A stretch of DNA of 64,000 bases. It comes from Deltaproteobacteria bacterium (GTDB taxonomy: Bacteria; Myxococcota; JACRCW01). Each line of letters opens with the position of its first letter. Within the stretch, counting starts at the first letter, position 1. The notes below the pieces were generated by a model that was not told the DNA's origin, made no database searches, and saw only the letters and a list, made by a program, of their open reading frames with translations. The translations under genes and the position numbers were made by a program. Location: positions 1 to 64,000 of the forward strand of contig JACRCW010000157.1 in assembly GCA_016218805.1 (NCBI GenBank), read 5' to 3'. Shown here one piece after another: positions 1 to 7,804 of the stretch.

Positions 1-1
1 C

Positions 2-115
2 AACATTGTCAAGACCGATCCCAGCCGCACCCTGGGCGTCCCCAACACCCGCAAGCGTGCGGGCGGTGACCGCAAGTACTTGATTCACCTCATGACTGGA
101 GCCCTCATCATGTAA
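2..115 (+). CDS. C-terminal fragment of an unidentified protein (partial)
   Basis: An open frame enters from the left edge and ends at TAA 113-115, giving 37 residues that end in DRKYLIHLMTGALIM. Codon use looks coding and the next gene begins 11 bases later, so it is probably the tail of the upstream gene of the rapZ operon. I do not recognise the family from this short piece. HPr kinase is a common neighbour of rapZ, but the residues seen do not match the HprK C-terminus I know. Confidence 0.4.
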   Translation, partial: NIVKTDPSRTLGVPNTRKRAGGDRKYLIHLMTGALIM

Positions 116-126
116 GGCCTGTCAGA

Positions 127-741
127 ATGCGACCGCCCTGGCTTGAGCCGCCCCGCGGGCGCGTGCTTGCGTGCGCCGCCTGCATGGATGCCCGGCCCCG
201 TCTCTCACCCGCGCTGGACGCGCTGCTTGCTGACCTGTGCAAGCGCGTGGACGCCTTCCGGCACATCCGTCCCACGGCCGTACTGGTTGTTGCCGGGGCC
301 GCGCAGGAGCACAGCCGGGCCACCATCCGCGGCTTCCCCCGCGGCCCCACCGTCACCGTGGCCCGCGTCCGGCGGCGCTACGAGGTCACGCTCAGGCCCC
401 TGTTCTTCCAGTCCGCCAACGGCCTGGGGCGCCTGGTCACGTTGTGCCACGAGCTGTTCCACGTGGGCCCCGCCTGTGACGGGATGCTGGACGAGCACCG
501 GCGGCACGCGCGGGCCGGCAGCGGTTTTGACGACGTGGTGGAACGCCTGGCGCGGGACTACGCGGCGCGCGCGCCGCACCGCCTGCTGGAGCCGCTGGCC
601 CATGAGGGCGAAGTGCTGTTCCGGCACTGGCGCGTCCGCCCGGGCGGGGAGACGGACGCGGGGCGCTACACGGAGCGGGACCTGTTTGAGGGACCGCTGT
701 GCATGCACACGCCCCGGGGCGCACGCAGCGGGTGGTGGTGA
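127..741 (+). CDS. Putative HExxH zinc metalloprotein (metallopeptidase-like)
   Basis: The 204-residue protein carries one clear motif, CHELFHVGP, at about residues 112-120. This is an HExxH zinc-binding signature on a predicted helix, followed about 10-15 residues later by an Asp/Glu/His-rich stretch (DEHRRH) that could give the third ligand. The layout resembles small putative metallopeptidases of the phage-metallopeptidase type, but I cannot fix the substrate. No signal peptide is evident, so it is probably cytoplasmic. The start is uncertain: ATG 127 has no clear ribosome site, and ATG 184 (MDARPRLSP) is a good alternative that removes 19 residues. It lies 75 bases upstream of rapZ in the same direction and may be co-transcribed. 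Confidence 0.6.
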   Translation: MRPPWLEPPRGRVLACAACMDARPRLSPALDALLADLCKRVDAFRHIRPTAVLVVAGAAQEHSRATIRGFPRGPTVTVARVRRRYEVTLRPLFFQSANGLGRLVTLCHELFHVGPACDGMLDEHRRHARAGSGFDDVVERLARDYAARAPHRLLEPLAHEGEVLFRHWRVRPGGETDAGRYTERDLFEGPLCMHTPRGARSGWW

Positions 742-816
742 GCCCGCAGGGGGGGTGGACGCCGGGGGCCTGATCCCCGCAGAATGGTCCCGGGAACTGA
801 GGAGGACGGGGTGACG

Positions 817-1704
817 ATGCAAGTGGTGGTGGTCAGCGGGCTGGCGGGTGCCGGCAAGAGCACGGCCGCCCGCGCGCTGGAGGACATGGGCTTCTTCTGC
901 GTGGACAACCTCCCGGCCGCGTTGATGGGCACCCTGGTCAACCTGGCGGAGTCCTCCGGGGGCGAGGTCAAGCGCGTTGCCCTCGTTGTGGATGCGCGCG
1001 AGGGCCGCTTCCTGGAGGCGTTCCCGGAGACCTTTGCCCGCCTCAAGGACTCCGTCCCGGACGTCATGCTCATCTTCCTGGACGCGCGTGATGACGTGCT
1101 GGTGCGCCGCTTCCAGGAGACCCGCCGCCGCCACCCGCTGGCACCCGAAGGCGGCGCCGTGCTGGACGGCATCACCCGGGAACGCGCCATGCTGCAGCGC
1201 GTGCGGGACCTGGCTGACCAGGTGATTGACACCTCCACCTTCAACGTCCACGAGCTCAAGCACCTGGTCAACGAACGGTTCGGCACGCTGGCCACGCGTG
1301 CGCTGACCGTCACGCTGCTCAGCTTTGGGTACAAGAACGGCCTGCCCGCGGAGCTGGACCTGTGCATGGACGTGCGGTTCCTCCCCAACCCGTACTTCGT
1401 GGATGAACTGCGCCCGCGGGATGGCCGCGAGGTGGACGTGGCGCGGTACGTCATGGACCGCCCCGTCGCCCGCGAGTTTGTGGACCGCTACACGGAGCTG
1501 CTGCGCTTCCTCATCCCGGCCTACAGCGCGGAGGGCAAGCGGTACCTGACGGTGGGCGTGGGCTGCACCGGCGGCCAGCACCGCAGCGTGGCCATCGTGG
1601 AGGAGTTGCAGAAGCGGCTGACGGGCGCGGGATTCGTGGTACGTGTGCGCCACCGCGAGCTGCCCGGCCAGGGCCGCACCGGAGGTGGAACGGCCCATGG
1701 CTGA
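817..1704 (+). CDS. rapZ: RNase adapter RapZ / P-loop nucleotide-binding protein
   Basis: RapZ (YvcJ/YhbJ family) binds nucleotides and, in enteric bacteria, guides RNase E to the sRNA GlmZ to tune glucosamine-6-phosphate synthesis; in other phyla its role is less defined. The Walker A motif GLAGAGKST is at residues 8-16. The family signature GCTGGQHRSV is at about residues 251-260, in the C-terminal sugar-sensing domain. At 295 residues it has normal length. ATG 817 is chosen because GAGGAGG lies about 11 bases upstream and the protein then begins MQVVVVSG directly before the P-loop; an upstream ATG at 784 would add 11 unconserved residues. Its stop overlaps the HPr start by 8 bases, tying it to the PTS genes. 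Confidence 0.95.
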   Translation: MQVVVVSGLAGAGKSTAARALEDMGFFCVDNLPAALMGTLVNLAESSGGEVKRVALVVDAREGRFLEAFPETFARLKDSVPDVMLIFLDARDDVLVRRFQETRRRHPLAPEGGAVLDGITRERAMLQRVRDLADQVIDTSTFNVHELKHLVNERFGTLATRALTVTLLSFGYKNGLPAELDLCMDVRFLPNPYFVDELRPRDGREVDVARYVMDRPVAREFVDRYTELLRFLIPAYSAEGKRYLTVGVGCTGGQHRSVAIVEELQKRLTGAGFVVRVRHRELPGQGRTGGGTAHG

Positions 1705-1981
1705 GTTGACCCGTGACCTGGTCATCCAAAACGAGCTCGGGCTGCACGCCCGCGCGGCGGCGCTGCTGGTTGGGCTGGTGGCCAGGCACAAACCGGATTT
1801 CTGGCTGCGCAAGGAGGACATGGAGATCAACGGCAAGTCCATCATGGGCGTGCTGATGCTGGCCGCCGCCAAGGGGACCACGCTGACCGCGCGCGTGGTG
1901 GGCCCGGAGGAACAGGGTCTCAAGGACATGCTGGACCAGGTGGAAGAACTGGTGAACAACAAGTTTGGCGAGGGCCGTTGA
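1697..1981 (+). CDS. ptsH: Phosphocarrier protein HPr
   Basis: HPr accepts a phosphate from enzyme I on a histidine and passes it on to IIA proteins. The 94-residue protein has the active-site motif GLHARAA with His17. It also has the regulatory serine region NGKSIMGVLML (Ser48), the site phosphorylated by HPr kinase in organisms that have one. The start at ATG 1697 follows GGAGG at 1681-1685 and lies inside the end of rapZ. The ptsI start is only 2 bases past its stop. No EII permease or IIA gene is in the window, so the chain probably serves regulation (nitrogen- or metabolic-type PTS) rather than sugar uptake. Confidence 0.95.
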   Translation: MAELTRDLVIQNELGLHARAAALLVGLVARHKPDFWLRKEDMEINGKSIMGVLMLAAAKGTTLTARVVGPEEQGLKDMLDQVEELVNNKFGEGR

Positions 1982-1983
1982 GC

Positions 1984-3816
1984 ATGGCGCGCCGGGACCC
2001 GCCTCCAGAACACGGCGGTACGCCCCCGGGGGGGCCCCAGCCGGGGCAGAAGCTCGCGGGTATTGGCGTGAGCCCCGGCGTTGCCATTGGGCACGCGTAC
2101 ATCCTGGAGCGCGGCGAAGTTCACTTCCCCAAACGCCACGTGACTCCCGCGGAGCTGGACGCGGAGCTGGTGCGTCTGGAGAGGGCGCTGGAGCTCTCCG
2201 CCGTACAGCTGGAGGAGATTGCGGACGGCCTGTCCGGCCCGCTGGCGGAGGACAACGCGCTCATGCTGCGCGCGCACGTCCTGATGGTGCGTGACCCCAC
2301 GCTGGTGGAGGCCGCCCGCCGCGCCATCCGGGAGGAGAAGATCAACGCCGAGTGGGCCGTGCGCCGCGCGTGCACCGGCGTGAAGGCCGCGTTTGACGGC
2401 ATGGCGGACGAGTACTTCCGCGAGCGCCAGCACGACATCGACTTTGTGGAGAAGCGGGTCCTGCGCAACCTCATGGGGCACCAGACGGACGTGCCTGAGA
2501 CGCTGCCGGCGGACGCGGTGGTGGTGGCCCATGAGCTCAGCCCGGCGGACATGATGACGCTGGCGCGCATGAAGCTGCTGGGCTTTGCCACCGAGGTGGG
2601 CGGCCCCACCAGCCACACCGCCATTGTTGCCCGCGCGCTCAACATCCCCGCCGTGGTGGCGGTGCCGCACGTGTCCGAGGCCGTGGGCACCGGGGACCTG
2701 CTCATTGTGGACGGTTCCCGCGGGGAGATCCTGGTCCAGCCCAGCCGCATGGTGCTGGCGCGCTACCGCGGCATCCGCAAGCAGTTTGAGCTGGCCCGCG
2801 AGGAGCTGGCCACCCTGCGTGACGCGCCGGCGGTCACGCTGGACGGCGTCACCGTCCGCCTCACCGCCAACATTGAGCTGCATGACGAGGTGGAACAGGC
2901 GCTGGTGTCCGGTGCCGAGGGCGTGGGCCTGTACCGCACCGAGTACCTGTTCCTGCACCACCGCCGCCCGCCCACCGTGGCCGAGCACGCGGAGAGCTAT
3001 TCGCAGGTGGCCCGTGAGCTGGCCGGCCGGCGCGCCGTCATCCGCACCTATGACCTGGGCGGCGACAAGATTCTCCCCGGCTCCGCCACCGGCGCGGACC
3101 GCAACGCCCTGGGCCTGCGCGCCATCCGGCTGGCCTTCAGGGAGCCCGCGCTCATGCTGGACCAGATGGACGGCATCCTGCGCGCCACCGCGGAGGGGCC
3201 ACTCTCCATCATGCTGCCCATGGTGGGCTCCGTGGAGGAGCTGCGCCAGGCGCGCGGCATGCTTGAGCTGGTCAAGCAGCGGCTGCGCCGTGAGGGCGTG
3301 GCGTTTGACGCGGACATTCCGCTGGGCCTGATGATTGAGCTGCCCAGCGCCGTGTGGATGGCGGACCTGCTGGCACGCGAGTGTGCGTTCTTCTCCATCG
3401 GCACCAATGACCTCATCCAGTACACGCTGGGCGTGGACCGCCAGGACGGCGAGGTGGCGCACCTGTACGCGCCACTGCACCCGGCCATCCTGCGCTCCAT
3501 CCACCACACCGTGACGGCCGCGCATGATGCGGGCATCAAGGTCTCCATGTGCGGTGAGATGGCGACGGAGCCGGCCTACGTGGGCGTGCTGCTGGGCCTG
3601 GGCCTGGATGAACTGTCCATGCCCGCCATGGCCATCCCGCGCATCAAGCACACCATCCGGCACTGGCGGCGCGCGGACGCTGTGCGCGTGGCGGCCGAAT
3701 GCCTGCAGTGCGCCACCACCGCGGAGGTCTCCGCGGTGCTCACCGCCGCGCAGCCCGAGGTGGACATGCACCCGTTGGCCCCCAAGGCATCCATGCGCGG
3801 CGCGTCGCAGGCGTGA
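1984..3816 (+). CDS. ptsI: PTS enzyme I (phosphoenolpyruvate-protein phosphotransferase)
   Basis: Enzyme I transfers phosphate from phosphoenolpyruvate to its own histidine and then to HPr. The 610-residue protein has an N-terminal HPr-binding/phosphohistidine region with GGPTSHTAIVA (His211). It also has a C-terminal PEP-binding barrel with TNDLIQYTLGVDRQD and the conserved CGEMA loop. A Pro/Gly-rich extension of about 30 residues precedes the usual start (KLAGIGVSPGVAIG). There is no GAF domain, so it is the ordinary EI and not PtsP. ATG 1984 is used; a TTG at 1978 overlaps the ptsH stop. With rapZ and ptsH it forms a tight operon. Confidence 0.96.
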   Translation: MARRDPPPEHGGTPPGGPQPGQKLAGIGVSPGVAIGHAYILERGEVHFPKRHVTPAELDAELVRLERALELSAVQLEEIADGLSGPLAEDNALMLRAHVLMVRDPTLVEAARRAIREEKINAEWAVRRACTGVKAAFDGMADEYFRERQHDIDFVEKRVLRNLMGHQTDVPETLPADAVVVAHELSPADMMTLARMKLLGFATEVGGPTSHTAIVARALNIPAVVAVPHVSEAVGTGDLLIVDGSRGEILVQPSRMVLARYRGIRKQFELAREELATLRDAPAVTLDGVTVRLTANIELHDEVEQALVSGAEGVGLYRTEYLFLHHRRPPTVAEHAESYSQVARELAGRRAVIRTYDLGGDKILPGSATGADRNALGLRAIRLAFREPALMLDQMDGILRATAEGPLSIMLPMVGSVEELRQARGMLELVKQRLRREGVAFDADIPLGLMIELPSAVWMADLLARECAFFSIGTNDLIQYTLGVDRQDGEVAHLYAPLHPAILRSIHHTVTAAHDAGIKVSMCGEMATEPAYVGVLLGLGLDELSMPAMAIPRIKHTIRHWRRADAVRVAAECLQCATTAEVSAVLTAAQPEVDMHPLAPKASMRGASQA

Positions 3817-3854
3817 ACATGCGGGCGCTGGGTGCGTCCAAGCGCAGGTGCCTC

Positions 3855-4514
3855 ATGGTTGACCGCCGTTCCCTCTCCTGCGTTGTCGTCCTGTCCGCCG
3901 CGCTGCTGGGCTGCGCCACCTCTTCCGGGGCCCTGCCCACCCCGCCCACGGACCGTGATCTGGCCTCCAACGGGACACCCGCCGAGAAGGAACTGCTGCT
4001 GCGCCGGTACAGCGTCCGCGTCCACGACCACATGCTCACGAATTTCCGCAGCGTCTCCGTCGGGGACGCCCGGCGGCCGTACGCGCTGGTCGGGATCACC
4101 CACCCGGAACTCGCCCGCTACCTGCAATCGGACCCGCAGGCGGGCTCCGCGCTCCTCCCCACCTGGCGCGAAGCCATGGTCCCGGCGCTGACGCTCCCCA
4201 GCATGCTCCCGCTCGGCGCCTTTGCGCTGGCGTTGCTTCCGGCCGCGCTGGTCACCACGTGGTCCGGCCGTGGCCTGGACCAGCTTGCCGTGGACACCAC
4301 GCCAGCCGGGTGGAACCGGCCCACGGTGTACAACGTCTCCAGCGCCGTGCTGCTCATCGCGCTGGGGGGCGCCATCGCCTCGGCGGTCCTGGGCTGCGGG
4401 TTGCTGCTGCTGGGGCAGCTGCTGTCCACGGTGTCTGACAGGGGCCGCACCGCCGCCGTCAATGCGTTCAACGCCAACCTCGCCGTCCGCATTGAGAAGA
4501 ACGCGCGCCCGTGA
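3855..4514 (+). CDS. Two-TM lipoprotein of unknown function (paralogue 1)
   Basis: The 219-residue protein begins MVDRRSLSCVVVLSAALLGCA, a lipoprotein signal with lipobox LLGC. A conserved soluble part follows (ELLLRRYSVRV, SVSVGD, HPELARYLQSDPQAGSAL). Two strongly hydrophobic segments come next, at roughly residues 115-140 and 155-185, and the C-terminus ends FNANLAVRIEKN. The same order of motifs appears in the lipoprotein at 7805-8500, so the two are diverged paralogues. ATG 3855 is preferred because it puts the signal peptide at the N-terminus; ATG 3819 would add 12 basic residues. The job is unknown. A lipidated protein that also carries two membrane helices is unusual. Confidence 0.75.
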   Translation: MVDRRSLSCVVVLSAALLGCATSSGALPTPPTDRDLASNGTPAEKELLLRRYSVRVHDHMLTNFRSVSVGDARRPYALVGITHPELARYLQSDPQAGSALLPTWREAMVPALTLPSMLPLGAFALALLPAALVTTWSGRGLDQLAVDTTPAGWNRPTVYNVSSAVLLIALGGAIASAVLGCGLLLLGQLLSTVSDRGRTAAVNAFNANLAVRIEKNARP

Positions 4515-4955
4515 TCACTTCCCGGCAAGCTGCCGCAGCGCGCCGGCCCAGTCCTCCACGTGGAACGCGGTGACGAGCAGACCGTCCTTCACGGTGTGGA
4601 TGTCAATGGCCATCATCCGGAAGCTGCGGCCGCCGTGCGGGACACCCATGAAGTCCGCGGCGGGTGTCCCCGTGACGTCGCTGCGCACCACAATCCGGTC
4701 GCCGTCCACCAGGACCTCCTGCACCGTCCAGGTCAGGTCCGGCAGCGCCTTTCCAAAACCGCCCAGCTGCTTGATGAACTCCTCGCGTCCCTTGCTCACG
4801 CCCTCCGCCGAGAACGACCGCCACTCGGGCGATGCGCAGCGGTTGACCAGCGCCGCCACGTCCTTGGTCGTCGGGCGGTTGAGGGCGTCGTAGAACGGTG
4901 CCACCAGCGCGCGGGCGTCGGTGCGGGTGAGCGGTGCGTGGGTCGTCGTGGTCAT
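4515..4955 (-). CDS. SnoaL-like / nuclear transport factor 2-fold protein
   Basis: The 146-residue protein fits the SnoaL-like polyketide-cyclase/NTF2 fold: a helical start (ARALVAPFYDALN), then ASPEWRSFSAEGVSKGREEF, and a run of strands ending IHTVKDGLLVTAFHVEDW, typical of the family. Members are small cone-shaped enzymes or ligand-binding proteins and the substrate cannot be read from sequence. The start is ATG 4955 (MTTTTHAPLTR). It is transcribed away from the LysR gene at 5088 with a 132-base shared region between them, the classic arrangement in which a LysR protein controls its divergent neighbour. It converges tail to tail with the lipoprotein at 3855. Confidence 0.8.
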   Translation of the reverse strand: MTTTTHAPLTRTDARALVAPFYDALNRPTTKDVAALVNRCASPEWRSFSAEGVSKGREEFIKQLGGFGKALPDLTWTVQEVLVDGDRIVVRSDVTGTPAADFMGVPHGGRSFRMMAIDIHTVKDGLLVTAFHVEDWAGALRQLAGK

Positions 4956-5037
4956 GGTGTCTCCTGTGGCGGGCGGGGTCCGGTGGACCGGCCCGGGTGT
5001 TCGGGGTTTGTGCCCGCAGGGATACGCCCCGGGAGCG

Positions 5038-5077
5038 TGCCGGATAAGACGCCTTGATTCGGACGGATTGTCCGGCA
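5038..5077. promoter_or_regulatory. Candidate LysR operator in the divergent promoter region
   Basis: Between the SnoaL-like gene and the LysR gene there is a perfect 7-bp inverted repeat, TGCCGGA (5038-5044) and TCCGGCA (5071-5077). Nested in it is a perfect dyad, CGGAC-GGATT-GTCCG (5060-5074). The inner dyad lies 14-28 bases before the LysR start codon, a position suited to autoregulation. Function is inferred from position and symmetry only. Confidence 0.4.
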
Positions 5078-5087
5078 GGATGGAACA

Positions 5088-6008
5088 ATGATCTCCCCGC
5101 GTGACCTCCCCCTCCTCGCGTCCTTTGCCGCCGTGGCGCGGCGCGGGACATTCACCGCCGCGGCACGCGACCTGGGCCTGGCGAAGAGCGTGGTCAGTGA
5201 CCAGGTGCGCGCCCTGGAGGAGCGCTGCGGCGCCCGCCTGATGGAACGCTCCACGCGCCGGCTGCGGCTCACGCAGGTGGGCGAGCAGGTCCTGGGGGTG
5301 GCCGCATCCATTGAGCACGCGACGCGTGACCTGGACGCACTGCTGGAGGAGCACCGGCGCGCGCCGGTGGGCACGCTGCGCATCGCCACCATCCATGATC
5401 TGGGCGCGCGTTTTGTGACGCCGGTGGCGGCGCGCCTGGCGCTGCAACACCCGCAGCTGCGCCTGGACATCGTCGCGGATGACTCGCCCCATGACCTGAT
5501 TGCGGAGGGCTTTGACGTGGCCATCCGCCTGGGCATGGCGGCGGACTCGGACCTGGTCATGCGCCGGCTGGGCGTGATGGTGGAGCACGTGGTGGCCTCC
5601 CCTGCGGTGGCGGACCGGTACGCCGCCGTGCACCGGCCGCGGGAGTTGGCGGGTGCCCCGTGGGTGCGCCACGCCGTCGCTTCCAGCGGAGAGACCTTCC
5701 GCTTCCAGGGGCCCCGCGGCGAGGTGGACGAGGTGGTCGTCTCAGTGCGCGCCACCGCCAACAGCTCCGAGGGCATGCGCGGGTTGCTGCGCGCCGGCGT
5801 GGGGCTGGCCTGCCTCCCGGATGACCTGGTGGACGACGAATTGCGGCGGGGCGCGCTGGTGAAGTTGTGCCCGGAATGGGTCTGGCAGCGCGTCACGCTC
5901 TATGCGTTGCTGCCCTCCGCACGCCGTCAGCCGCGCCGCGTGGAGCTGTTCCTGGCCGCTCTCAAGGAGGCGCTGGCCACCGCGGGGGTGGCGCGGGAGG
6001 CGCGGTGA
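5088..6008 (+). CDS. LysR-family transcriptional regulator
   Basis: This 306-residue DNA-binding regulator has an N-terminal winged helix-turn-helix at about residues 5-62 (LASFAAVARRGTFTAAARDLGLAKSVVSDQVRALEERCGARL, read in parts) with the recognition-helix pattern KSVVSDQVRALE. The C-terminal effector-binding domain contains GTLRIATIHDLGARFVTPV and ends near residue 300. The sequence is closest in style to the CrgA/AaeR subgroup (MERSTRRLRLTQVG). It probably represses or activates the divergent SnoaL-like gene in response to a small ligand. The ribosome site before ATG 5088 is weak. Confidence 0.92.
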   Translation: MISPRDLPLLASFAAVARRGTFTAAARDLGLAKSVVSDQVRALEERCGARLMERSTRRLRLTQVGEQVLGVAASIEHATRDLDALLEEHRRAPVGTLRIATIHDLGARFVTPVAARLALQHPQLRLDIVADDSPHDLIAEGFDVAIRLGMAADSDLVMRRLGVMVEHVVASPAVADRYAAVHRPRELAGAPWVRHAVASSGETFRFQGPRGEVDEVVVSVRATANSSEGMRGLLRAGVGLACLPDDLVDDELRRGALVKLCPEWVWQRVTLYALLPSARRQPRRVELFLAALKEALATAGVAREAR

Positions 6009-6015
6009 AACGCGG

Positions 6016-6831
6016 TCACTTCCCTGGCGCAAACAGGTCCGCCAGCTCCACCTGCGGCACCGGTGCGCCCAGGAAGCGTGACCCCAGTGCCTGCAGGCGG
6101 TCCGGCGCGTCGGTGGCAAAATAGCGCCGCACGGCGGGCGTCCCGGCGGGCGCGCGCAGGCCGCGCTCGCCGAGGATCCGTCCCAGCTCCGCCGCCACGC
6201 TCTCCGCGCCGTCCACAATCTCCACGCCCGGTCCCAGCACGGCGGCCAGCGCGTGCCGCAGCAGCGGGTAGTGCGTGCAACCCAGGACCACCGTGTCCAC
6301 GCCTTCGTCCGCCAGGCCGCCCAGGTGGTGCCGCACCACCGCCTCCGCCAGCGGCCCCTCCACGGTCCCCTCCTCAACCAGCGGCGCGAACAGCGGGCAC
6401 GCGCGCGCCACCACCCGCAGCCCGGGCACCGCGCGGGTCAACGCCCGCTGGTACGCGCCGGAGCGCGCGGTCCCCTCCGTGGCCGCCACGGCCACCGCGC
6501 CCCCGCGCGTGGACGCCAGCGCGCGGGCCACGCCCGCTTCCACCACGCCCAGCACGGGCACCTGCACGTGTTCCCGCAGCGCCGGCAGCGCCACGCTGGA
6601 GGCGGTGGAGCACGCCACCACCAGTGCCTTGATCCGCAGTTCGCAGAGGAAGTCCGCCGCGGCCAGCGCGTAGCGCGTCACCGTCTCCTGGCTCTTGGCG
6701 CCGTACGGCATCCGCGCGCTGTCCCCCAGGTAGTAGGTGGATTCCTCCGGCAGCGCGGCGTGGATGGCACGCAGCACCGTCAACCCGCCCACCCCTGAAT
6801 CAAACACGCCAATGCCCGCCGTCACGCCCAC
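6016..6831 (-). CDS. murI: Glutamate racemase
   Basis: MurI converts L-glutamate to D-glutamate for peptidoglycan. The conserved blocks are present: GVFDSGVGGLTVLRAI near the N-terminus, GDSARMPYGAKS, the first catalytic Cys74 in VVACSTASSVALPALRE, and the second, Cys185, in LGCTHYPLL. The usual ACNTA motif reads ACSTA here, so the conserved Asn next to the first Cys is Ser. GTG 6831 is chosen as start because GGAGGT lies 7 bases upstream and it gives 271 residues, normal for the family; TTG 6894 and GTG 6846 are longer options. It converges with the LysR gene. Confidence 0.93.
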   Translation of the reverse strand: MGVTAGIGVFDSGVGGLTVLRAIHAALPEESTYYLGDSARMPYGAKSQETVTRYALAAADFLCELRIKALVVACSTASSVALPALREHVQVPVLGVVEAGVARALASTRGGAVAVAATEGTARSGAYQRALTRAVPGLRVVARACPLFAPLVEEGTVEGPLAEAVVRHHLGGLADEGVDTVVLGCTHYPLLRHALAAVLGPGVEIVDGAESVAAELGRILGERGLRAPAGTPAVRRYFATDAPDRLQALGSRFLGAPVPQVELADLFAPGK

Positions 6832-7040
6832 GTGTGCAACCTCCACCGACAGCCGTCGTGCAGGCCGGATGCCAGACGCGCCCAGCCCGGTCAATCACGG
6901 CCGGCTCTTGCCACCGCCTCCGGCGCGGGGTTCAATCCACGCCGTGGCGGCCATCCGGCAAAGGGCGGATCCGCCGGGGCTGTCAGCGCGGTAACAGTGA
7001 GCCGGCGCGCAAGCTGCGCCGCAGAAGGCGGGAGCGAGCC

Positions 7041-7745
7041 ATGCAAGTTGGAGGCGTGTCGCACGGGTGGGGGGCAAGCCGGCTCTGGCATGACCCCAAC
7101 TATGAAATCCAGCGCGATTACCGTCCCATCCCGGTCCAGCGCGGGATCATGCAGGGCGAGGCGCTCCCCAAGGAGGACCACCTCCTCCCGCCGGAGAAGC
7201 CGCAGGACCCGTTCACCGCGCAGGAGGCCGCGTATGACGTGGCCCACGCGCAGGCCACGCGCGGCGTGGAGGGCCAGAAGATGCTGCACGGGCGCAATGA
7301 CGTGGCCGCGTTTGACGCCGCCGTCACCGCCGCCCGTGAGCGCGGCCTGCAGGCGGACGTGACGCGGACGCTGGTGGCCAACCCGCTGCACGTGGGCGAG
7401 TCCATGCCCACCGGCAACGTGCGGCCGCAGCAGGTGGCCCCGGCGGCGCCCGGCCAGGTGGTGAAGCCTGAGGGCGCCAGCCAGACCCAGTCTGGCCGCG
7501 AAGCCTCCCGCGCCGCGCAGGACGCGCGGGACACCTCCAGCGTGGTGGACGCGGTGGCGCTGGCAGCGGGCGGGTTCATGTCCGCGGCGGGCGCGGCCAA
7601 GGCGGCCGGCGCGGTGGCCTCTGTCACCGTCAACGCCACGGCCGCGCTGTCCGCGGGTGCCAGCACGGCCGGGAGCGCGGCCGTCCTGGCGGCCAATGAC
7701 CATCCGGACATCCCGGTTGACCCCGACGGCAGCCGCAAACACTGA
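7041..7745 (+). CDS. Hypothetical protein with Ala/Gly-rich C-terminal hydrophobic segment
   Basis: The 234-residue protein has no family I recognise. The N-terminal two thirds are polar (WHDPNYEIQRDYRPIPVQRG, then an acidic/Pro stretch and a helical AAYDVAHAQATRGVEGQ). The last 70 residues form an Ala/Gly/Val-rich segment (AGGFMSAAGAAKAAGAVAS) that could cross or associate with a membrane, ending in a short polar tail. There is no signal peptide. ATG 7041 follows GGAGCGAG at a good distance. It lies directly upstream of the second two-TM lipoprotein. A secreted or phage-tail-like protein is possible but there is no positive evidence. Confidence 0.6.
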   Translation: MQVGGVSHGWGASRLWHDPNYEIQRDYRPIPVQRGIMQGEALPKEDHLLPPEKPQDPFTAQEAAYDVAHAQATRGVEGQKMLHGRNDVAAFDAAVTAARERGLQADVTRTLVANPLHVGESMPTGNVRPQQVAPAAPGQVVKPEGASQTQSGREASRAAQDARDTSSVVDAVALAAGGFMSAAGAAKAAGAVASVTVNATAALSAGASTAGSAAVLAANDHPDIPVDPDGSRKH

Positions 7746-7793
7746 CGTTCCGCCGTTACGCCGCGGCTTGCCGTCACCGGCATGCCGGGCCCA

Positions 7794-7804
7794 TATCTTC
7801 CGGC
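7794..7804 (+). promoter_or_regulatory. Candidate -10 box just upstream of a start codon without SD
   Basis: TATCTT at 7794-7799 ends 5 bases before ATG 7805, and no Shine-Dalgarno sequence precedes that ATG. TTGCCG at 7768-7773 could be a -35 element with a long 20-base spacer. If this is the promoter the transcript would be leaderless. Confidence 0.3.

Noticed and set aside
205-3771. A very long open frame on the minus strand opposite the rapZ-pts operon
   Set aside because: It mirrors real plus-strand genes with known motifs, and its His/Arg/Gln-rich translation is typical of antisense frames in high-GC DNA.
6964-6975. Perfect palindrome GGCGGATCCGCC between murI and the gene at 7041
   Set aside because: Short all-GC-type palindromes are expected by chance at this composition and no promoter boxes align with it.
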